Assembly: GCA_030149405.1 (NCBI GenBank)
Contig: JASBRM010000075.1
Span: 1 to 10,990, forward strand
Direction: 5' to 3'
DNA: 10,990 nucleotides
DNA from: Neptuniibacter sp.
GTDB lineage: Bacteria > Pseudomonadota > Gammaproteobacteria > Pseudomonadales > Balneatricaceae
The translations under genes and the position numbers were made by a program. Below are positions 6,085-10,990 of the stretch, piece after piece; the first letter of the stretch is position 1, and the number at the start of each line of letters is the position of its first letter. The notes beneath the pieces are model-generated. The model was not told where the DNA came from, did no database searches, and saw only the letters and a list, made by a program, of their open reading frames with translations.

Positions 6085-6375
6085 TCAGACGATCTGTGTC
6101 ATCTCATACAGCCTAAAATCTTCTACTGCTCCTTCTGTGGCCACTCGATATGACTGGATATGCGCTGAGGCCATATGCTGCTGCCACAGTTCTCTTGATT
6201 CCCAGTTTTCATAGAGCATAAAGTACGCGGGATCTTGGTTATCCCTATGCAGGTCATAATTAATACAACCTTCCTCGGCACGGGTATGAGCAACCAGTTT
6301 TGATAGTTCGCTCAATACCAGCTCAGCATCATCCTTGTGCGGCCGGATATGAGCGACGATTGTAAGTTTTGTCAT
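6085..6375 (-). CDS. ABM-domain (putative quinol monooxygenase) family protein
   Basis: Protein of 96 residues with the antibiotic biosynthesis monooxygenase fold signature: an early VAHIRPHKDDAELVLSEL segment, EEGCINYDLHRD (about residues 34-45), then Y-x-LYENWESRE and the H-x-x-S-x-H motif typical of YgiN-like proteins. Members are small dimeric ferredoxin-like proteins that oxidise quinols or aromatic substrates without a cofactor, or only bind such molecules. The ATG overlaps the stop of the preceding SDR gene (ATGA, 6372-6375), so translation is probably coupled. AGGA (complement of 6385-6388) lies 9 bases before the start. It is the last gene of the three-gene redox set. The true substrate is unknown. 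Confidence 0.85.
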   Translation of the reverse strand: MTKLTIVAHIRPHKDDAELVLSELSKLVAHTRAEEGCINYDLHRDNQDPAYFMLYENWESRELWQQHMASAHIQSYRVATEGAVEDFRLYEMTQIV

Positions 6376-7184
6376 TGGCTTCTTTCCTGAATGATTTGCT
6401 TCATCGCAGCAATAATCTGTTGGTTTTTATTCTCATCCAATGCATCCGGATGAGGCAACGCAAATTCACCTGCATCATTATCAAAGTATTGTCCATGTTT
6501 TCCTGAAAACTCGTCTGACAGCGACGCACGGATTAAGATATCCGCTCCTTGTTCAACATCGTTACCCGCGACACCAAATCCATCTTTAACCATTTTGGTC
6601 GCCAGCAGTGATCCCGGATTAACCGACACAAGAAGAATGCCACGCTCAGAGAACTCATCAGACAGTTGCTTTGTCCAGGCAGTTAATGCCAGTTTGCTCT
6701 GAGCATAAGCGGCAAAGTCTTCAGAAAAATGCAGCCTTCCTTTCAGAGCGTCGATTTCAACCGGTGATTGTGCTGCTGAGGACAGGTTTATCACCCGGCT
6801 TCCTGGCTTTAAGATTGATGCTAATTCCTGTATCAGCAGATAAGGCGCTATGTTATTCACAATAAAGCGCAGGTCATAACCATCCGCCGTGATTGGGGCA
6901 GGTGCTTTGAATACGCCGGCATTGTTAATGAGCACATCCAGTTGTGGATGTCGCTGGCAAATGTCATGCGCCATATTCTTAACGGCGTTAAAATCAGAAA
7001 GATCTGCAACCACTCCCTCCAAAAGGGCATGATCAACAGTCTTGCTGAGTTCAGCAATGGTGGAGTCAACTTTCTCTGCTGTTCGACCGTGTATCAGGAG
7101 GCGATGGCCATCCTGAATAAGCTGTTTAGCGGTCGCCAGACCAATACCATCGGTTGAACCTGTTATCAGTATGGTTTTGCTCAT
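6372..7184 (-). CDS. Short-chain dehydrogenase/reductase (SDR)
   Basis: Protein of 270 residues, a classical SDR with a Rossmann fold. It shows the cofactor loop TGSTDGIG (8-15), NNAG (87-90), the NLSS serine (135/136), the catalytic Y160-x3-K164 and PG (190-191). R34 in IHGRT suggests NADPH preference. The C-terminal extension with GQYFDNDAGEFALPHPDALD resembles SDRs annotated near retinol dehydrogenases. A strong GAGGAG Shine-Dalgarno lies 6 bases before the ATG. It follows the MDR gene by 38 bases and overlaps the ABM gene by 4, so this is one operon. The substrate cannot be told from sequence; an aldehyde, ketone or quinone-related compound is likely given its neighbours. Confidence 0.92.
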   Translation of the reverse strand: MSKTILITGSTDGIGLATAKQLIQDGHRLLIHGRTAEKVDSTIAELSKTVDHALLEGVVADLSDFNAVKNMAHDICQRHPQLDVLINNAGVFKAPAPITADGYDLRFIVNNIAPYLLIQELASILKPGSRVINLSSAAQSPVEIDALKGRLHFSEDFAAYAQSKLALTAWTKQLSDEFSERGILLVSVNPGSLLATKMVKDGFGVAGNDVEQGADILIRASLSDEFSGKHGQYFDNDAGEFALPHPDALDENKNQQIIAAMKQIIQERSQ

Positions 7185-7222
7185 TACTGACTCCTCATTG
7201 CTTTACTGACTATGAACCAGGG

Positions 7223-8269
7223 TTAGAATCCTTCCAGTACAACTTTGCCAATGGATCTGCCAGCTTCCAGCTGCTCATGGGCGGCCCTAAGGTTGGCTGC
7301 GTTGATTGGCCCCAGATTTTGTTCGATGGTTGTTTTGATAGAACCCTGATCCACCAGATCAGCCACATGGTTTAACAGTTTAGATTGTTCTTCCATATCT
7401 TTTGCCTGAAACATTGAGCGCGCATACATAAACTCGATATGCAGGGACAAGCTTTTCGGCTTCATCTTCATAATATCCAGAGGTGTTTCTGGGTCATCAA
7501 TCATTGCGATTCTGCCAAAAGGCACCAGCAGCTCTGTATAGGTTTCAAAATAACTGTCTGTGCTATTGAGGCTGGCAACATGGGTTACATTACCAACACC
7601 CAGCGCTTCGATTTGTGGCTGTAGGGGTTTGGAATGATCAATCACATAATCAACGCCCAGCTTTTTAACCCACTCCTGAGAGCTTTCCCGTGAGGCGGTT
7701 CCTATGACTGTTGCACCAGTGATGGATTTAGCCAACTGAACCAGAATGGAACCAACCCCGCCGGACGCGCCAACCACCAACAGCACTTCATCCGATTGCT
7801 TTTGTGACTCATGTGATTGTTGTTCCAGCTCAAGGTGCTCAAATAACAGCTCCCATGCTGTAATTGTAGTGAGGGGCAGGGCGGCTGCTTCCGCTGCACT
7901 CAGGCTTTTGGGCTTAAAACCAACGATGCGTTCATCCACCAGTTGGTATTCGGCATTGCTGCCTGCTCGATTCAGGTCGCCTGCGTAGTAAACGATGTCG
8001 CCCGGCTGGAAGTTTTCAACCGCTCCTCCGGTTGCGATCACTTCACCTACAGCATCCCAGCCAATCACTTTGTAGCTACCATCTTCATTAGCGACGTTTT
8101 GACGAATCTTGTAATCGACCGGATTTACAGCAATGGCATGAACCTTAACCAGGAGGTCACGGCCACTGGCAATCGGTTGTGCAAGTTCGATATCCATCAG
8201 AGATTCTGGATTGCTAATAGGAAGGGACTGTTTGTAGCCAATGGCTTTCATGGTGTTTGCGGTAGTCAT
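7223..8269 (-). CDS. Zinc-independent MDR alcohol dehydrogenase / quinone oxidoreductase-like protein
   Basis: Protein of 348 residues of the medium-chain dehydrogenase superfamily, in the group usually annotated as zinc-type alcohol dehydrogenase-like (adh_fam_1) or quinone oxidoreductase. The GroES-like N-terminal domain contains VHAIAVNPVDYKIR (43-56) and GWDAVGEV (70-77). The Rossmann domain contains the NAD(P)-binding GASGGVG (167-173). The cysteine ligands of true zinc enzymes are absent, so catalysis is probably NADPH-dependent reduction of quinones or enones. GGAG (complement of 8278-8281) lies 8 bases before the ATG; an internal Met at residue 7 is an alternative start. It is the first gene of the operon and divergent from the LysR gene, its likely regulator. 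Confidence 0.9.
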   Translation of the reverse strand: MTTANTMKAIGYKQSLPISNPESLMDIELAQPIASGRDLLVKVHAIAVNPVDYKIRQNVANEDGSYKVIGWDAVGEVIATGGAVENFQPGDIVYYAGDLNRAGSNAEYQLVDERIVGFKPKSLSAAEAAALPLTTITAWELLFEHLELEQQSHESQKQSDEVLLVVGASGGVGSILVQLAKSITGATVIGTASRESSQEWVKKLGVDYVIDHSKPLQPQIEALGVGNVTHVASLNSTDSYFETYTELLVPFGRIAMIDDPETPLDIMKMKPKSLSLHIEFMYARSMFQAKDMEEQSKLLNHVADLVDQGSIKTTIEQNLGPINAANLRAAHEQLEAGRSIGKVVLEGF

Positions 8270-8374
8270 AATCTTTTCTCCACTCGGAATAACTTAATGA
8301 GTAGAGGGTAGAACTTGATTACAACATGATAAACCGCATAATTATTGAATCATTATCAATAATATTTTGAGAAT
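8270..8374. promoter_or_regulatory. Divergent promoter region between the redox operon and the LysR gene
   Basis: A gap of 105 bases separates the two divergent starts. On the + strand, TTGATT (8315-8320) and CATAAT (8337-8342), with a 16-base spacer, form a plausible promoter for the LysR gene. No equally clear promoter could be picked on the - strand, as expected for an activator-dependent promoter. Confidence 0.5.
8341..8363. promoter_or_regulatory. LysR-type box (inverted repeat)
   Basis: ATTATTGA (8341-8348) and TCAATAAT (8356-8363) are perfect 8-base inverted arms with a 7-base centre. They contain the T-N11-A pattern of LysR binding sites (T8346 to A8358). The site overlaps the end of the predicted LysR -10 box, consistent with autorepression. 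Confidence 0.6.
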
Positions 8375-9310
8375 ATGCAGTTAGAAGATCTTCAGGTTGT
8401 ACTTAAAGTAGCTGAATTCCGCAGCATTACTGCCGCGGCTACGGCTCTGGATATGCGAACAGCAACTGCAAGTGCTGCTCTGAAACGGGTTGAACGCATC
8501 CTGGGAGTTGAGCTGTTTGTCCGTACTACCCGGCAGTTGCGTTTATCCAGCGCAGGAGAGAGGTATATACCTCAGTGTGAGCAGGCCCTGATGATGCTGA
8601 ATCAGGCACAACAAAACATGAAGGACGAACAGGATATTGTTGATGGCGAATTACGCATCTCACTGTCGTCTGATCTGGGGCGAAACCTTGTTACCCCCTG
8701 GCTTGATGAGTTTATGGAGTCACACCCTAAGATACGCCTTAAGGTAAATATTAGTGACAGCAATATCGATTTTTACCGCGATTCAGTCGACATCGCTCTC
8801 CGCTATGGTTCACCAAAAGACGCCAATCTGTACGGTTTCAAAATCTGCAACGTCCCCGGAGTTTTATGTGCAACACAATCCTATCTTGAGAAACATGGGA
8901 CACCACAACATCCTCAGGATTTAGCAGCTCACAACGGTTTGTTTTATCAACTTTACGATGTGATTCACGATGTTTGGAAATTCAGTAAAGATGGCACTGA
9001 ATTTAAGATCAAAATGAAAGGTAACAGAGCATCCAACGATGGTGATCTGGTAAGACGTTGGTGTGTCGCGGGTAAAGGTCTGGCGGTGAAATCCTGTCTG
9101 GACATGTCGCAAGATCTATTATCAGACAAAGCTTTACAGGTGATGCCTGAGTTCGAACCACGATCTACAGAGTTATGGTTAATCTGCCCGAGCAGGCAGT
9201 CCATTACTCCCGCTGTGAGATTGCTCAGGGATCATATTCGAGAGAAAAGCGGATCAGTGCTCAAGGCTTTGGTATCGAAGGGCGTACTGGATGAATCGGT
9301 ATTTCTTTAA
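8375..9310 (+). CDS. LysR-family transcriptional regulator
   Basis: Protein of 311 residues, the usual length for this family. The N-terminal winged helix-turn-helix spans about residues 1-60 (LEDLQVVLKVAEFRSITAA, then a recognition helix in TATASAALKRVE, then the LFVRTTRQLRLSSAGE wing). A linker helix follows to about 88. The effector domain, from about 91 to 295, has GELRISLSSDLGR and the DIALRYG motif of the CrgA/DmlR-like subgroup. It reads away from the MDR-SDR-ABM operon with a LysR box between them, so it very probably controls that operon and itself. The inducer is unknown, plausibly an electrophile or aromatic compound. It converges with modC, 40 bases apart. Confidence 0.93.
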   Translation: MQLEDLQVVLKVAEFRSITAAATALDMRTATASAALKRVERILGVELFVRTTRQLRLSSAGERYIPQCEQALMMLNQAQQNMKDEQDIVDGELRISLSSDLGRNLVTPWLDEFMESHPKIRLKVNISDSNIDFYRDSVDIALRYGSPKDANLYGFKICNVPGVLCATQSYLEKHGTPQHPQDLAAHNGLFYQLYDVIHDVWKFSKDGTEFKIKMKGNRASNDGDLVRRWCVAGKGLAVKSCLDMSQDLLSDKALQVMPEFEPRSTELWLICPSRQSITPAVRLLRDHIREKSGSVLKALVSKGVLDESVFL

Positions 9311-9350
9311 GAGCTAAATATACGTGTACCGAGAAATCTGAGCTCGCAGT

Positions 9351-10448
9351 TTATCTCACCAAAGCAACCGATTTAATTTGGGCCCAGATTTTTCTACCGG
9401 GTTTTAATCCGAGATGAGACACAGATCGATTGGTAAGTCGGGCTATCAGATATTCTTCACCCGCTTTTAAGCGCAATAGCGACATAGCCTCATCACGGTC
9501 CGGGGCAATTTCTTCAACTTCCACGTAGACACGATTAAGGATACTGGACTGATCGCATGGCTGCTCAGTTAAACTCACATCCCGAGCCAGGATCCTGATC
9601 CTGACATGATCGCCAATGGAATCACCGCCATCTCTTACCCATAGCTCATTGCCAGAGAATTCAATGCGGTTTAGATGCCACTGTTCGTCTCGCTCCACGA
9701 CCGCACCTTTGATTATGACCCCGGCTTCCTCATCAAATCTGACCGGAAGATCTATACGGGAGAACACATCCTGAGGGGAACCTTCAGCAACAACCTGCCC
9801 CTGATTTAACAAAACACAATGATCCGCAAGCTGACTCACTTCTTCTAGTGAGTGACTTACATACAGAATAGGAATCTCAAACAGATCAGGTAGCTGTGCA
9901 AGGTAGGGAATAATCTCTGCTTTTCTTGGACCGTCCAGTGAAGCCAACGGTTCGTCCATAAGTAATACGCGAGGTTTTATCAGTAATGCCCGGGCAATAG
10001 CGACGCGCTGACGCTCACCACCTGACAGTGCACTGGGGTAACGGTCCATTACTGCTTCAATCCCCATTACAGAAATAACTTTTTCAAAAAAGCCCGTATC
10101 AACAGGGGACCATGAGCGTTTAACTGCGTAATTTAAATTCCCCCGCGCTGTCAGATGGGGAAAAAGGCTCGCTTCCTGAAAAACATAACCTACAGGGCGC
10201 TTATGCGTTGGGACAAAGCTTTCCTGATCCTGCCATATTTCACCATTGATGCAGACCTCTGCATTATCAGGCCGTTCAAGCCCTGCCACGCACCTTAGAT
10301 AAGTCGTCTTTCCTGAACCCGAATGACCAAAAATAGCGGTTATGCCTCTGCCTTTAAGAGTCAGGTCGATATTTAAATTGAAATCGGTTGAACCGTGGTT
10401 TGTACGATCTAAGCGAATACGAGTACGGATTGAGCTTTTACAATTCAT
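9351..10448 (-). CDS. modC: Molybdate ABC transporter ATP-binding protein ModC
   Basis: Protein of 365 residues, close to the usual ModC length. The ATPase domain shows Walker A GHSGSGKT (41-48), Q-loop Q91, signature LSGGERQ (141-147), Walker B VLLMDEP (161-167) and H-loop H199. The C-terminal part (about 295-363) is a molybdate-binding TOBE/Mop domain with the typical NRVYVEVEEI opening. It powers uptake of molybdate at the inner membrane with ModB and the periplasmic ModA. It follows modB after only 4 bases, with GGAG (complement of 10458-10461) 9 bases before the ATG inside the end of modB, so translation is likely coupled. Tungstate transport is the main alternative; the ModC-type TOBE domain favours molybdate. 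Confidence 0.93.
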   Translation of the reverse strand: MNCKSSIRTRIRLDRTNHGSTDFNLNIDLTLKGRGITAIFGHSGSGKTTYLRCVAGLERPDNAEVCINGEIWQDQESFVPTHKRPVGYVFQEASLFPHLTARGNLNYAVKRSWSPVDTGFFEKVISVMGIEAVMDRYPSALSGGERQRVAIARALLIKPRVLLMDEPLASLDGPRKAEIIPYLAQLPDLFEIPILYVSHSLEEVSQLADHCVLLNQGQVVAEGSPQDVFSRIDLPVRFDEEAGVIIKGAVVERDEQWHLNRIEFSGNELWVRDGGDSIGDHVRIRILARDVSLTEQPCDQSSILNRVYVEVEEIAPDRDEAMSLLRLKAGEEYLIARLTNRSVSHLGLKPGRKIWAQIKSVALVR

Positions 10449-10452
10449 AGCC

Positions 10453-10990
10453 TCATGCTCCGTACTTCATACCAAAGGACTTTTGCTTGCGTTGAAAGGT
10501 ATAAAGCCCAAGCAACACAACAAAAGAAAAAATCACAAGTATTGCAGCAAGATTATGGGCATGATCATAATTTAAGACTTCGACATGCTCATAGAGCAAC
10601 ACAGATACAACCTGAGTTTGCCCGGGGATGTTACCGCCTATCATTAAGACAATACCGAATTCACCCACTGTATGAGCAAAACCAAGGATAGTTGCAGTAA
10701 TAAATCCAGGTTTAGCAATTGGAATGACAACGGTGAAGAAACGATCCATAGGGCTTGCTCTTAATGTTGCAGCAACCTCCAGGGGGCGCTCACCCATTGC
10801 TTCAATAGAATTTTGAATCGGTTGAACAACAAAGGGCAAAGAGTAAACGATTGAAGCGACCACCATCCACCAAAACGTGACTGGTATTGTACCCAGTCCA
10901 ATTGCCTGGGTGAATTGACCAATAAATCCTTCAGGCCCCATAGCTAAACGCAGATAGATACCAAGCACTGTAGGGGTCAACACGAGTGGC
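10453..10990 (-). CDS. modB: Molybdate ABC transporter permease ModB (5' end outside window)
   Basis: The C-terminal 178 residues or so of a permease that is normally about 225-230 residues long; the reading frame stays open to the window edge. The in-frame GTG at 10981-10983 is not taken as the start, because family similarity continues upstream of it (PL before VLTPTVLG). At least three further hydrophobic membrane segments are visible (around WWMVVASIVYSLPFVV, ITATILGFAHTVG and LAAILVIFSFVVLLGLYTF). The cytoplasmic EAA loop that contacts ModC is EVAATLRASPMDRFFTVVIP. Gene order modB-modC is the standard mod operon order, with modA expected beyond the window. Confidence 0.92.
   Translation of the reverse strand, partial: PLVLTPTVLGIYLRLAMGPEGFIGQFTQAIGLGTIPVTFWWMVVASIVYSLPFVVQPIQNSIEAMGERPLEVAATLRASPMDRFFTVVIPIAKPGFITATILGFAHTVGEFGIVLMIGGNIPGQTQVVSVLLYEHVEVLNYDHAHNLAAILVIFSFVVLLGLYTFQRKQKSFGMKYGA

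Noticed and set aside
7943..8311. 122-codon open frame on the + strand, opposite the MDR gene and its promoter
   Set aside because: It is antisense to a clear enzyme gene, has no recognisable domain, and runs through the regulatory region.
8341..8363. Fur box before the LysR gene (reverse complement contains GATAATGAT)
   Set aside because: Only a half match to the Fur consensus is present, while the symmetric T-N11-A inverted repeat next to a LysR gene fits better.
9315..9327. 13-base match TAAATATACGTGT shared with 3607-3619
   Set aside because: A match of this length in AT-rich sequence over 11 kb is close to chance expectation; the second copy lacks the palindrome's other arm.
10981..10983. 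GTG at the window edge as the modB start
   Set aside because: The protein would lack its N-terminal membrane segments, and the family pattern continues upstream of the codon.
1..10990. tRNA, rRNA, CRISPR array, intact transposase or integrase gene
   Set aside because: None was recognised on reading both strands; the repeats present are short palindromes or paralog identity rather than spaced CRISPR repeats.

Overview
The window looks like chromosome from a moderately AT-rich, probably marine gammaproteobacterium. The evidence is a YdiJ-type FAD/Fe-S dehydrogenase opening with the same MIP start as the enteric protein, YjdM proteins at the E. coli length of 111 residues, and a mod operon of usual order. 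Genus cannot be fixed from this sequence; an Oceanospirillales- or Marinobacter-like host is a guess.

Left part (1-3256, + strand): a promoter region and one large gene, ydiJ, a predicted membrane-associated D-2-hydroxyglutarate dehydrogenase, followed by a stem-loop.

Middle part (3257-5290): an accessory island unlike its flanks. It carries an AT-rich leader with several TGTCG/CGACA palindromes, then a TTG-started 368-residue gene whose protein joins an HNH-like zinc module to two PD-(D/E)XK-like nuclease modules, then a well-formed integron attC site. An 8-base core-site match, exact in inverse complement (GTTAGCAC at 3633-3640, GTGCTAAC at 4815-4822), brackets the gene and marks it as an integron cassette of about 1.26 kb. 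After the attC comes what looks like the start of a second cassette, broken after about ten codons by a repeat-rich non-coding segment with hairpins. No integrase gene is in view, so this is either the edge of a cassette array or a solitary cassette in the chromosome.

Right part (5291-8269, - strand): two tandem yjdM paralogs and a tightly packed set of three small redox genes (MDR dehydrogenase, SDR dehydrogenase, ABM-family monooxygenase). A LysR-type regulator reads divergently from this set (8375-9310, + strand), with an inverted-repeat LysR box between them; this is the standard layout of a regulator controlling its neighbour operon.

Far right (9351-10990, - strand): modC and the C-terminal part of modB, the ATPase and permease of a molybdate ABC transporter, converging on the LysR gene. 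modB runs off the window; modA would be expected beyond it.

The most interesting item is the cassette-borne multi-nuclease protein with its palindromic leader, a plausible uncharacterised anti-phage or anti-plasmid gene.
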